This document shows, piece after piece, positions 1-8,357 of a stretch of 54,032 nucleotides of DNA. Position 1 is the first letter of the stretch. Each line of letters starts with the position of its first letter. A program made the translations under genes and the position numbers. Source of the DNA: Candidatus Zixiibacteriota bacterium (lineage in GTDB: Bacteria; Zixibacteria; MSB-5A5; GN15; PGXB01); contig JAFGAL010000016.1 of NCBI GenBank assembly GCA_016933695.1, positions 1 through 54,032 of the forward strand, given 5' to 3'. The notes below the pieces were generated by a model, which had not been told where the DNA came from, searched no databases, and was given only the letters and a program-made list of their open reading frames with translations.

Positions 1-1671
1 CAGCACATCCAGGAAGTAGTCGCCGGTATAACTGCCGGACGGATCGATAATCGGCACACCGCTGAAGTCACCGGTCGTGACCTGCATGCCGTAGCGGGAC
101 ATTGACGGCCACATTTCCGAGAAGCATTCCAGCGTGCCGCCGAGTGACGGAGCCGAATCGCAATGTGATGAGTAGGTGTTGGTCAAGTTACGCGCGATAT
201 CCCAGTTCAAACCGGCATTGCTGGAAACCGAGATATACAGTTCGCCGTTGGCCGTTCCCGACGCCTCGCTGTTGGCAAAGGCCCGATTGTGACAGTCGTC
301 GTCGATACCGTTGGCAATATCGTTGAACTGCACGAACAGCGCATAGAATTTGCCGTCGCATTCGGAGACCATCATCTTGACAATGCTCATCTCGTTCCAG
401 GCGCCGCCATGACACCAGGGGCCGGTTGCCGGCGGATCCCAGTTGGCGTCCTTAATCACACGCGGGGACTGTCCTTCCGCCCAGTGGAACAGACGACAGC
501 CATAGAAGTGCTGATACAAACCAAGGCTTCCATTCGGATCGGGAGCGGTTTCGCGGGCATCGTAGATCACATGGAGTTTATCATCGGTACTCATCAGAGC
601 CGAGACGTCACCATGCAACACCCAACCCGGCTGGGTCGAGTCGTACCCGGTCACGTTATACTTGGATCCCCAGCTGGCACCCATGTCGGTGGAAATCTGA
701 TAAAACAGGTCATTGACTCTCTGCAAGCCACGATTGCCTGATTCGGATGCGCCCGGAATCTCCGGCGGGTTGCCCACCCAAACCAGACCGACTTTTTCAG
801 ATACGCGGGAAGCAACCACGGTCTGAGAAATATCATACACCGTGTCGACTTCATACGGAAGATCCCAGTCGCCGTTAATACCGCCGACATGGCGATAATA
901 GCGAATTTTCTGAGCGTCGCCGGCATTTTCCAGAGATTCCTGCGTGAATATGTGCACCACCGTATCGGTCCCATGAACATGGTAATCCATGCTGGGCCAA
1001 ATCCATTGACTGGTATCGGCGGCACCCAAGGCCCGCAGGGAATCCGGTAATCTCGTTTCGTACGGCGAGAAAAAGCCGCCGAGCGGTGAGAAATCGAACC
1101 AGATTGTCGAGCTATATATGTAGCCCGGATCATGATGGTTGACAATCACCACGCGACCGTCAGGGGCCACATCCAATCCGACATAACCGGAGTAGTTGAC
1201 ACCACTGCCGAGGCGCGGGTGAACGTCGGTACCACCATCGGGGCCTTTGAACACCAGGTCGGCAAAGACCGGATCCCAGGCTTCATAGGCGGTTCCGCGA
1301 TCGCCGCCATACGTGTAATCCGACTGCACCATCCAGTCAAAATGGACGGATTGTGTGCCACGCCAGTCGACCTGGCGACCCAAACGGCAGTTGTGCTGAT
1401 AGTCGTACGTCGTAATGCCGACGGTCAAACCGACTGAACTCGATCCCAGTGCGGCATCGTATCCGAGTGATGTGGTTTGGCCATCGCGACTCGGATCGAT
1501 ATAATTGTCCGTTCTTTCGGCACCGGCCACTTTGGCAAGCGGAACGCTGCCGATTTTGATTTTGGCAAAGGATTCATTTTTATCGGCGGCGCTCATACCA
1601 AATGACGAAACAGCCAGGAAAGCACCGATGATCAGCGTGAGGATTACTAGCGCCGATAATCTTTTAGCCAT
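1..1671 (-). CDS. Secreted sialidase-like beta-propeller protein (3' end outside window)
   Basis: The reading frame is open from an ATG at 1671 to the window edge, giving 557 codons with the C-terminus missing. A strong ribosome site (AAAGGAG, 1677-1685) precedes the ATG. The first 27 or so residues (MAKRLSALVILTLIIGAF...) form a Sec signal peptide. The rest has the rhythm of BNR/sialidase-type propellers: repeated short blades with Asp/Gly turns, phrases such as 'STDMGASWGSKYN' and 'SSNAGLNWDIA', and many aromatic residues. Proteins of this kind in candidate phyla usually end in a sorting or dockerin module, which would lie beyond base 1. No catalytic residues can be assigned, so the substrate is unknown. 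It sits downstream of a long leader and is probably transcribed on its own. Confidence 0.8.
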   Translation of the reverse strand, partial: MAKRLSALVILTLIIGAFLAVSSFGMSAADKNESFAKIKIGSVPLAKVAGAERTDNYIDPSRDGQTTSLGYDAALGSSSVGLTVGITTYDYQHNCRLGRQVDWRGTQSVHFDWMVQSDYTYGGDRGTAYEAWDPVFADLVFKGPDGGTDVHPRLGSGVNYSGYVGLDVAPDGRVVIVNHHDPGYIYSSTIWFDFSPLGGFFSPYETRLPDSLRALGAADTSQWIWPSMDYHVHGTDTVVHIFTQESLENAGDAQKIRYYRHVGGINGDWDLPYEVDTVYDISQTVVASRVSEKVGLVWVGNPPEIPGASESGNRGLQRVNDLFYQISTDMGASWGSKYNVTGYDSTQPGWVLHGDVSALMSTDDKLHVIYDARETAPDPNGSLGLYQHFYGCRLFHWAEGQSPRVIKDANWDPPATGPWCHGGAWNEMSIVKMMVSECDGKFYALFVQFNDIANGIDDDCHNRAFANSEASGTANGELYISVSSNAGLNWDIARNLTNTYSSHCDSAPSLGGTLECFSEMWPSMSRYGMQVTTGDFSGVPIIDPSGSYTGDYFLDVL

Positions 1672-2135
1672 CTCTTTGCTCCTTTCAAGACTAAATGAGT
1701 TCCCAACATATTCCCTAAACTCTTCCCCATCGGGAACAGGTTAAGGCAGCAGATTGTGACGAATTCCCGCCCGTCACCGGCAACGTCGTGAAAACGCGAT
1801 AACATCACCTCCCTTCGGCATGACAAGTTTATTCCAGTCGGCATCTCAGACTGTATCGTGGCCACCTGCATTGGACCGTTCTCACGGCCAGAGCAATACG
1901 GAGGCACGGATGTCGTACCAGTAAACTAATTTGCCGCTACCGTAGAATAATCCGGTAGCCGATGGCGGTTACTTTGCTGTTAGGGAAGACCTGAAAATTT
2001 CTCGGCTCCTTGGCATAACCTTAGAAGTCCACCTAACGCCCGATCAATTTTCATAAAGAATACAGAACTCTACTTATAATTTATATCTCTGACTGAAAAT
2101 GTCAATAAAAAAGATCCGGTGAAGATTCCTTCATG
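1672..2135 (-). other. Long leader/intergenic region with a hairpin, upstream of the secreted propeller gene
   Basis: No convincing gene lies in these 464 bases. A perfect 7-bp inverted repeat (1936-1942 with 1953-1959, 10-nt loop) could form a hairpin in the transcript. A full anti-Shine-Dalgarno match (GGGAGGTGA on the minus strand, complement of 1805-1813) lies about 134 nt before the ATG and precedes no ordinary start codon at good spacing. A weak promoter is possible near 2074-2105. This resembles a structured 5' leader, but I cannot match it to a known riboswitch class. Confidence 0.4.
2074..2105 (-). promoter_or_regulatory. Possible sigma-70-type promoter for the secreted propeller gene
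   Basis: On the minus strand a perfect TTGACA (complement of 2100-2105) is followed by an AT-rich stretch containing TATAAA (14-nt spacer) and TTATAA (20-nt spacer). Neither spacing is ideal, so the -10 is uncertain. If used, it would give a leader of about 400 nt before the ATG at 1671. Confidence 0.3.
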
Positions 2136-3056
2136 CTATGACATGTCTCGACGTAATTCGCCCCGGATACAGCGCAGTCCCGCCTCGTTGGCTTTCGTTA
2201 TCGCGGCTTTAAGCGTCCGACCGTGAAGCCATCCGATTATGAATCCGGCGCTGAAACAATCACCGCAACCGGTACTGTCTCCGCCGGGTACCGGTGACGG
2301 TGACGGATACCCGCCAACCCGCAAACTCCCGCTCTGCATGGATGCGGAATAACACCCCCGTGCCCCATCCGTTATAATTATCACTTTGCGTGCAGCATCA
2401 ATCCGTTTCCGGGCCAACCGATCATACAGAACATGCAAATCAGCGGCAATTCCGGCTCGATCATGTCCTGCTCCCGTGACAGTCCCCGTCAACAGTGCCA
2501 ACTCACGACGATTCATCTGGATAAAATCGCCGATGGAGATCACCAGTGGCCAGGATGACGGGGCACGCAGATACCGCTCTCCATTTGACCGTTTTCCCAG
2601 AGTCAGGGAATGGATATCAATGTATATCGGTCCGGCGAATACACGCCGCAGTTTGCTCAGGGCCGTCGGATGAATATCTCTGCCGGAGATATAATTAACC
2701 AGAATCATATCGACAGCGGGAAGTGATGCCAGTTCTTTCCACACCAGCGGGCGCACTCCGCCGCGAAGGATTTCATGTTTGTTTTCGGCATCAAGGTAAG
2801 TCAGAAAACAATGATTGTTGTTCTCAGGTACCGGATATAAATAATCGGTGTTGAATCGGCCAAGCCGTTTGACTTCGGACAAAATATCCGCATAACAATC
2901 ACGCCCGACATTGGCCACCGGGAAAACATCCGGCGCGGAATCAGTTGCGGCCAAAGCCCGGAGATTATACAGCATCCCCCCCCATCCCTGCGATATTGTC
3001 CCGTCCGCAAGCGTCACTGTATCGCGATTGATCGTACCGATGACCGCGATTCTCAT
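2136..3056 (-). CDS. PfkB/ribokinase-family sugar kinase
   Basis: 306 residues starting MRIAVIGTINRDT, at an ATG whose last bases overlap the stop of the upstream glycosyltransferase (ATGA, 3053-3056). That overlap decides the start over a longer upstream option. It has the ribokinase fold landmarks: N-terminal strand with an early Asn-Arg-Asp, the 'GGMLYNL' glycine motif, and a C-terminal PfkB signature 'DSTGCGDCFSAGF', where GCGD replaces the usual GAGD anion hole. The last Asp is the expected catalytic base. The family phosphorylates sugars or nucleosides; substrate cannot be read from sequence. Its place at the end of an envelope operon suggests a sugar used for LPS or glycan assembly, but it does not show the usual HldE layout. 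Confidence 0.85.
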   Translation of the reverse strand: MRIAVIGTINRDTVTLADGTISQGWGGMLYNLRALAATDSAPDVFPVANVGRDCYADILSEVKRLGRFNTDYLYPVPENNNHCFLTYLDAENKHEILRGGVRPLVWKELASLPAVDMILVNYISGRDIHPTALSKLRRVFAGPIYIDIHSLTLGKRSNGERYLRAPSSWPLVISIGDFIQMNRRELALLTGTVTGAGHDRAGIAADLHVLYDRLARKRIDAARKVIIITDGARGCYSASMQSGSLRVGGYPSPSPVPGGDSTGCGDCFSAGFIIGWLHGRTLKAAITKANEAGLRCIRGELRRDMS

Positions 3057-4078
3057 GAGCCTGACTCCAACCTTTGCCTGACAGCGTCCCAAACCTCATT
3101 GACCGAAATCAGATGCATGCATTGCATGAATCTATCGCCTTTGAGCTTACAGACATTTTTCACACACGAGATGCAATCCAGATCATCTTTGAGCAACACG
3201 GTTTTTTTATCACTTGACGGCGAGGTTTCGGCCGGTCGGTCTGCTCCGGAAAGCACCACCAGCGGCGTCCCGACTGCCGATGCCAGATGCGCCAGGCCGG
3301 AGTCGTTGCCGACAAACAGCCGCGCCCCGGCCAGAATCGTTGCGGCCTGTCCGAGATCGGTCTTCCCACATAAATTGACCACATGGGGATTGTTGCCTGC
3401 GATGATTTCACCGTCATCGAACTCCCCAATCGTTCCCAAAAGAATTATCCGCAGTCCGGTACGTTCTGCCATCTTTCCCGCCAGCGCGGCATAGTTTTTT
3501 GCGCCCCAGCGACGAGACTCCGCCACCGCGCGCGGCGCAATAACGACACAGGATTTATCCTGTTTCAAGTTATACTCAAGATATAGCGACCGAACCGATT
3601 CGCGCATAGATTCTGTTATGTCAAGATGTACTATTCCCGCAGAAAGCTCGGTCCGGCACAATGCCGAAAGGACATCCATATATAAATGAGAACGATGCAT
3701 GATTCTATCGGGCGGAGGAAGCGGATGATTGAGGAATATCCCTCTCCCCTCACCCGGAAAGCCATATCGATTACGCACGTTTCCCAGATACAAAGCCAGC
3801 GCCGATGAAAACGACGGGGGCAACACCCCGCCACAAGTGAAACGATGCTTTCGAATCAGGGCGACCTGCCTTTTTATCGCTTTCAGGCCGTGCAGATCGG
3901 AGGCTTCGAGATGAATGAGTCTCACATTCGGAATGTTTTGATATAACACCGACGCCCAGTCAGGAGCCAAAACATACAGCGCGTTATCGGGAAGAAACGA
4001 TGCGGCCGCATGGATTGCCGGCAAAGCCATGACGCAATCGCCGAGATGATTCGGCGCCCTGACCAGAACGGTTTCCAT
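3053..4078 (-). CDS. Glycosyltransferase family 9 (heptosyltransferase-like)
   Basis: 341 residues. The N-terminus 'VLVRAPNHLGDCVMALPAI' is the classic GT9/WaaF opening (RxxxxLGDxxMxxPA). A second Rossmann domain carries 'VVIAPRAVAESRRWG' and the ADP-heptose-binding type segment 'FVGNDSGLAHLASAVGTPLVVLSG'. GT9 enzymes transfer heptose from ADP-heptose onto the LPS inner core at the cytoplasmic membrane. A Cys-rich C-terminus ('CISCVKNVCKLKGDRFMQCM') is common in WaaF-like proteins. It lies between an LpxL-like acyltransferase and a PfkB kinase, consistent with LPS or glycolipid assembly. Whether the acceptor is a true Kdo2-lipid A core is not shown. Confidence 0.88.
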   Translation of the reverse strand: METVLVRAPNHLGDCVMALPAIHAAASFLPDNALYVLAPDWASVLYQNIPNVRLIHLEASDLHGLKAIKRQVALIRKHRFTCGGVLPPSFSSALALYLGNVRNRYGFPGEGRGIFLNHPLPPPDRIMHRSHLYMDVLSALCRTELSAGIVHLDITESMRESVRSLYLEYNLKQDKSCVVIAPRAVAESRRWGAKNYAALAGKMAERTGLRIILLGTIGEFDDGEIIAGNNPHVVNLCGKTDLGQAATILAGARLFVGNDSGLAHLASAVGTPLVVLSGADRPAETSPSSDKKTVLLKDDLDCISCVKNVCKLKGDRFMQCMHLISVNEVWDAVRQRLESGS

Positions 4079-4096
4079 GATTTTACCTGCCCCGAC

Positions 4097-4975
4097 TCAA
4101 TCGATTTTCCAGCGACGATGAGTCCACAGCCATTGCTCGGGATAGTGCCGGATGCATTCTTCAATCAGTGAGGTATATGCCTGGGTCATGATCAGGATAT
4201 CTTTCTCGGTATCGCCGGTTTGAGGCGGATAGATCGGCGGTTTGATAACGGCATGATGACGATTGTATCCGAGTCGAACACTCACACCGCCAAGAATCGG
4301 ACAGTCAACCTTGACTGCGAATGCGGCCGGTCCTTTGGGAGTCGATGCCGGTCGACTGAAGAACTCCGCCACCACTCCTCCCGAGGCCGCGTGCTGGTCT
4401 GAAACAATCGCAACCATGCGATTGGAGCGCAACGACTTAATGACTCCGCGCGCCGCCACGCCGACGGGGATAATACCAACCCCCAGCGACCGCCGAAACG
4501 ATATGAGAAGGTCATTGACTTTTTCGTTATGCTGATGTCCCACCAAAAGGTCCAGGGGATAATTCATTGCGGCAATCAACCCGGCCAGCAATTCCCAATT
4601 GCCGAGATGCCCGGATATCAGTATCGCCCCCTTGCCGTAATCGCGCACGGCTTCCAGATATTCCATCCCCTCACAGGTGTACATACTTCGTATTCTCTTG
4701 GGGGTATACACCGGCTGACGCGCAAATTCCACACTGGTTCGGGCGGCATGCAAAAAAACTTTTTTGATAATATCCTCGATCTCGCCGGGGCTTTTTTCAT
4801 TCTTGAAAGCCCTTTGCAGGTTTTCACGGGCGATCCGCCGTCGGGAAGCCAACATGGCATACGCCAGGCGTCCGAGAACAAACGCCATCCAATCAACCAC
4901 TCGTCCCGGAAGAATCTGCGCCAGTTTGGTTAAAAACCAGACTGCCGCATACTCACATCCATGGTTTGTCTTCAT
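4097..4975 (-). CDS. Lysophospholipid/lipid A acyltransferase, LpxL/HtrB family
   Basis: 292 residues from the ATG at 4975 (MKTNHGCEYAAVWF), which overlaps the end of the upstream protease gene by 23 bases. A longer upstream frame exists but would run far into that gene and lacks family similarity. The HLGNWE motif (HX4E) is the catalytic acyltransferase signature, and 'SDQHAASGGVVAEFFSRPASTPKGPAAFA' matches the conserved LpxL block. The C-terminus 'PEQWLWTHRRWK' is also typical. LpxL-type enzymes add secondary acyl chains to lipid A precursors at the inner membrane. It is the second gene of the 5909-2136 operon. Confidence 0.9.
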   Translation of the reverse strand: MKTNHGCEYAAVWFLTKLAQILPGRVVDWMAFVLGRLAYAMLASRRRIARENLQRAFKNEKSPGEIEDIIKKVFLHAARTSVEFARQPVYTPKRIRSMYTCEGMEYLEAVRDYGKGAILISGHLGNWELLAGLIAAMNYPLDLLVGHQHNEKVNDLLISFRRSLGVGIIPVGVAARGVIKSLRSNRMVAIVSDQHAASGGVVAEFFSRPASTPKGPAAFAVKVDCPILGGVSVRLGYNRHHAVIKPPIYPPQTGDTEKDILIMTQAYTSLIEECIRHYPEQWLWTHRRWKID

Positions 4976-5909
4976 CGTCCACCTGTTCCGGATTGTCGGG
5001 ATCACCATAGTCAAAATCGGTCGATTGGTATTTCTCTTCCTCTTCCCACTTGCGATAGTATTTCCGGCGCCTGCGATATTGCAGCATAAAACCGATAAAA
5101 ACCACGATGGCCAGAAAAATCCACAAAAAATACGTGTCCACGAAAACACTCACCCAGTTGTATCTCTTTGCGAGATAATTAAAAAACTCCCTGTCAAACT
5201 CTCGGTACCCGGCTCCGGTTGCCATTTCCAGCGCGGCATCGAGCGACTGATGTTCCCTTAACTGATCCAGTAACACAATAAAAGACTCGACTTCGTACAT
5301 GTCCAGCAGATACTTTACCGCCAGATAGGATTCCGCATATGCGGTTTGCGCCTGTCCTTCCGGGAAGCTGTTGAGCCGTTCAATCTCATACAACGGCACG
5401 GTCCCCCGAAAAATCATCGCCCGTGACATGGACAGGTTCTGTTGCCAGCCCCATTCGGCGGAAGTATACATCGCCACTCCTTCATCCAGCCAGCGCGGCG
5501 CCCGGGCCGCCCCCAGACGATGTGCCAGCGCCAGATGAGCATATTCATGCTTGACCAGTTCCGTCAGGGATTTGCCGAGATTGAAATGCGCCGGGGATTT
5601 GATCACGATCACATTGCGATACGGCAATGCCGCCGCGGCACCCCAATCCGGAAACACCGATCCCACCAGTTCCCGGAATCGGGCCAGATTGTTGACGATA
5701 TATATGTCCGGAACGAATGCCAGAGAATCCTGCAGGATTTCAGTCAGCGTTGATCGCGCGTCGGTAATCGCCTTTTCCACCTCAGGAATAAACTGCGCGG
5801 TCGGCGAGATGTACCGGAAATGCGGTCTAATTGCCACTGTGTCCGCACTGTCCGCCAAAACCACCGGACTGCATACCAGCAGAAATGACAAAACCAGAAG
5901 CCGTTTCAT
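4953..5909 (-). CDS. Membrane-anchored peptidase MA-like zinc metalloprotease
   Basis: 318 residues with a signal peptide (MKRLLVLSFLLVCSPVVLA). The motif 'KHEYAHLALAH' gives HExxH, and 'RAPRWLDEGVAMYTS' supplies the third ligand Glu, as in gluzincins of the peptidase MA-like family. A single transmembrane helix near residues 250-272 is followed by a basic stretch (RRRRKYYRK) and an acidic tail, so the protease domain faces the periplasm and the tail the cytoplasm. It is the first gene of the minus-strand envelope operon and overlaps the acyltransferase start. Substrate unknown. Confidence 0.82.
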   Translation of the reverse strand: MKRLLVLSFLLVCSPVVLADSADTVAIRPHFRYISPTAQFIPEVEKAITDARSTLTEILQDSLAFVPDIYIVNNLARFRELVGSVFPDWGAAAALPYRNVIVIKSPAHFNLGKSLTELVKHEYAHLALAHRLGAARAPRWLDEGVAMYTSAEWGWQQNLSMSRAMIFRGTVPLYEIERLNSFPEGQAQTAYAESYLAVKYLLDMYEVESFIVLLDQLREHQSLDAALEMATGAGYREFDREFFNYLAKRYNWVSVFVDTYFLWIFLAIVVFIGFMLQYRRRRKYYRKWEEEEKYQSTDFDYGDPDNPEQVDDEDKPWM

Positions 5910-6058
5910 ATGTTTAAGATAAGAAACAAAAGGGTGATGAACAACTCAAACCGGGCATAGCGGGCAAGTTTAATTTGATATTGACTTTGCTCGGCAAAGG
6001 CGCAATCTTATTGGATTATGGCGTGACTCATGAAACGAAACGACGAGATACCACAGGT

Positions 6059-6565
6059 ATGCTGAATCAGAATGTTCTCGTGCTCAATCAGAATTATGAA
6101 CCGCTTTCCGTCTGTTCCGCGCGACGGGCGTTTATTCTCATGTTTCTCGGCAAAGCCGAGATGATCGAGAAATACGACGGAGTGAAAATACACTCCATCA
6201 GTTCGTCCTATCCCCTGCCATCGGTGGTACGGCTGGATCGGTATGTGCGTGCGCCGCACAAGAAAATCCTGTTGAGCCGGAAAAATATCCTGATCCGCGA
6301 CGGATATATCTGTTGTTATTGCGGCACCACGCGGGGGCCGATGACCGTCGATCACGTTATGCCCAAAAACATGGGCGGTTCCGACAGCTGGGAAAACCTG
6401 GTATGCGCTTGTGAGCGGTGCAACAACAAAAAGGGTAACCGCACCCCGGCCAAGGCTGGCATGACCCTTTTGAAAAAACCCACCCGCCCCAACCATATCA
6501 CCTATATTCAGCGGTTTATCGGCGTGACCGACAACCGCTGGAAACCGTATCTTTTTATGGAGTAA
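6059..6565 (+). CDS. HNH endonuclease family protein
   Basis: 168 residues. I chose the ATG at 6059 (MLNQNVLVLNQNYEPL) because this is the usual start of the family, although the ribosome site is weak; a GTG upstream is possible. Two CxxC pairs (CCYCG and CACERCNN) form the zinc site and 'MTVDHVMPKNMGGSDSWENLVCACERCNNKKGNR' is a textbook HNH core (DH...N...CNxxK). Small HNH proteins of this type are common and chromosomal; their physiological role is not established. Ten bases separate it from trpS, so it probably heads the trpS-scpAB operon. Confidence 0.85.
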   Translation: MLNQNVLVLNQNYEPLSVCSARRAFILMFLGKAEMIEKYDGVKIHSISSSYPLPSVVRLDRYVRAPHKKILLSRKNILIRDGYICCYCGTTRGPMTVDHVMPKNMGGSDSWENLVCACERCNNKKGNRTPAKAGMTLLKKPTRPNHITYIQRFIGVTDNRWKPYLFME

Positions 6566-6574
6566 TCCTGACCG

Positions 6575-7555
6575 ATGAAAGAAACCATTCTCTCTGGAAT
6601 GCAGCCGAGCGGTGAATTGCATATCGGCAATCTCGAAGCCGCACTCAAAAACTGGGTCCGTCTTCAGGATGAATACAGTATGTATTGTTGCATTGTCGAC
6701 TGGCACGCCCTCACCGGAGATTATCAACATACCGAAATCCTCAAGGAACGCGTGTTTGAAGTTGCCGTCGACTACATGTCCGCCGGACTCGATCCCGAGA
6801 AATGCGCCATTTTTATCCAGTCCGACGTCAAAGAACACGCCGAATTGCACCTGTTGTTTTCCATGATGATAACCGTTCCGACCCTGACCCGTCTGCCCAC
6901 CTATCTGGAAAAAAAGGAACAGAAAAATCTCGACAGTTATGGTTTCCTGGGATATCCGGTTCTGCAGGCGGCCGACATCTGCGTGTACAATGCCGACAAA
7001 GTTCCGGTCGGCAAGGATCAGGAAAAACATATCTGGCTGGCCGCCGATCTTGCCAAACGGTTTAACAGCCTGTACGGCGACACCCTGGTCGAACCGCAGG
7101 TGCTTCTCACGCCGATTCCGACCATTTTGGGCCTGGACGGCAGGAAAATGTCGAAATCGCTGGATAATCATATCGCGCTGGGCGCAACCGAAGAGGAAAC
7201 GGCCGCGCGTTTGCGCAAGATGTTCACCGATCCCGAGAAACTCCGCAAAGGCGACCCCGGGCGTCCCGAGGTTTGCCCGGTATATATGTTGCATCAGGTG
7301 TATACGCCGTCCCATAAAGAGGAAATTGCGCCGCCCTGTCGCTCCGGTGAACTGGGTTGCGTGGACTGCAAGCGTCAACTGGCGGAAAATCTTAATACAA
7401 GTCTGCGGCCGCTCCGAGAGAAAAGGGTTGTGTTGACACAAAACCCTGATTATATCTGGGATGTATTGAAAAACGGCGCCGGGCGGGCGAAGGAACGTGC
7501 CCGTACCGTGATGCAACAGGTGCGCGCCGCCATGAAAATGGATTATTACGGATGA
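6575..7555 (+). CDS. trpS: Tryptophan--tRNA ligase
   Basis: 326 residues, the normal length for bacterial TrpRS. The N-terminal 'SGMQPSGELHIGNLEAAL' contains the HIGH-type signature (HIGN) and 'GRKMSKSLDN' is the KMSKS loop. It charges tRNA-Trp with tryptophan using ATP in the cytoplasm. It carries a C-terminal 'CKRQLAENLNTSLRPLREKR' segment, as in many TrpRS. The stop overlaps the scpA start by four bases, indicating translational coupling; trpS next to scpA/scpB is a recurrent arrangement. Confidence 0.97.
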   Translation: MKETILSGMQPSGELHIGNLEAALKNWVRLQDEYSMYCCIVDWHALTGDYQHTEILKERVFEVAVDYMSAGLDPEKCAIFIQSDVKEHAELHLLFSMMITVPTLTRLPTYLEKKEQKNLDSYGFLGYPVLQAADICVYNADKVPVGKDQEKHIWLAADLAKRFNSLYGDTLVEPQVLLTPIPTILGLDGRKMSKSLDNHIALGATEEETAARLRKMFTDPEKLRKGDPGRPEVCPVYMLHQVYTPSHKEEIAPPCRSGELGCVDCKRQLAENLNTSLRPLREKRVVLTQNPDYIWDVLKNGAGRAKERARTVMQQVRAAMKMDYYG

Positions 7556-8340
7556 ACCAATCGTTGCAAGACAACTACTCGGTCAATCTCGAGGTTTTCC
7601 ACGGACCGCTGGATTTACTGCTGTACCTCATCAAGAAAGATGAGATCGACATTTACGACATTCCCATCGCGCGGATCACCATGCAGTATATGCAGTACAT
7701 CGAAATGATGAAAATCCTCAACCTCGAACTGGCCGGCGAATACATCCTGATGGCCGCCACGCTGATTCGCATCAAGGCCAAATTGCTTCTCCCGCGCGAT
7801 GAATTCGACGGCGAGGAGCAGGATCCTCGGCAGGAACTGGTTGCCGCCCTTCTGGAATACAAGAAATTCAAAGAAGCCGGTGAAATCCTGCGGGAAAAAC
7901 GGCTTCTCGAGGAACGCGTGTATGTGCCTCCGACAATGGGCGGTGATTTCAATCGTAAAAAAGTGATTCTCTCCGATTCGACCACGTTATATGATATGCT
8001 GACCGCATTTCGCGAGGTCCTCGAACGGGTTGGCAAAGACCAGTTTTATGAAATCGAACCAGAGGAAATGACGGTCGAAGACCGTATCGAACGCGTCATG
8101 GATGTGCTAACCTCGCGCGAATCGGTGACGTTTCAAGACCTGTTCTCCGATATTCCCAGCAAGCTGGTGGCCATTTTGACGTTTCTGGCGCTATTGGAAC
8201 TGGCCCGCATGCACCGGATATCGATCAGGCAGTCTCTGCCGTTCAGCGAACTGCGCGTTTATCGCGGGGAGTTTTATGACACGCCTCTGCCGTTCCTCTC
8301 TAGGGAACAGCCCGAGGAAACGAACAACGACCTTTCATAA
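7552..8340 (+). CDS. scpA: Segregation and condensation protein A (kleisin)
   Basis: 262 residues. 'LEVFHGPLDLLLYLIKKDEIDIYDIPI' is the highly conserved ScpA N-terminus, followed by 'EYILMAATLIRIKAKLLLP', and the C-terminal winged helix ends 'HRISIRQSLPFSELRVYRG'. ScpA bridges the SMC head domains and binds ScpB in the chromosome condensation complex. It overlaps trpS by ATGA and is followed 17 bases later by scpB. SMC itself is not in the window. Confidence 0.96.
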   Translation: MNQSLQDNYSVNLEVFHGPLDLLLYLIKKDEIDIYDIPIARITMQYMQYIEMMKILNLELAGEYILMAATLIRIKAKLLLPRDEFDGEEQDPRQELVAALLEYKKFKEAGEILREKRLLEERVYVPPTMGGDFNRKKVILSDSTTLYDMLTAFREVLERVGKDQFYEIEPEEMTVEDRIERVMDVLTSRESVTFQDLFSDIPSKLVAILTFLALLELARMHRISIRQSLPFSELRVYRGEFYDTPLPFLSREQPEETNNDLS

Positions 8341-8357
8341 TACATGGACGTTTCATT

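Noticed and set aside
1917..1980. Cyclic-di-GMP or cobalamin riboswitch near the 1936-1959 hairpin
   Set aside because: The hairpin is real but conserved core sequences and the tetraloop/receptor of GEMM-I, or a cobalamin box, could not be matched.
6008..7516. 502-codon minus-strand frame across the HNH and trpS genes
   Set aside because: It is antisense to two genes with clear motifs and has no family features; a shadow of GC-biased coding.
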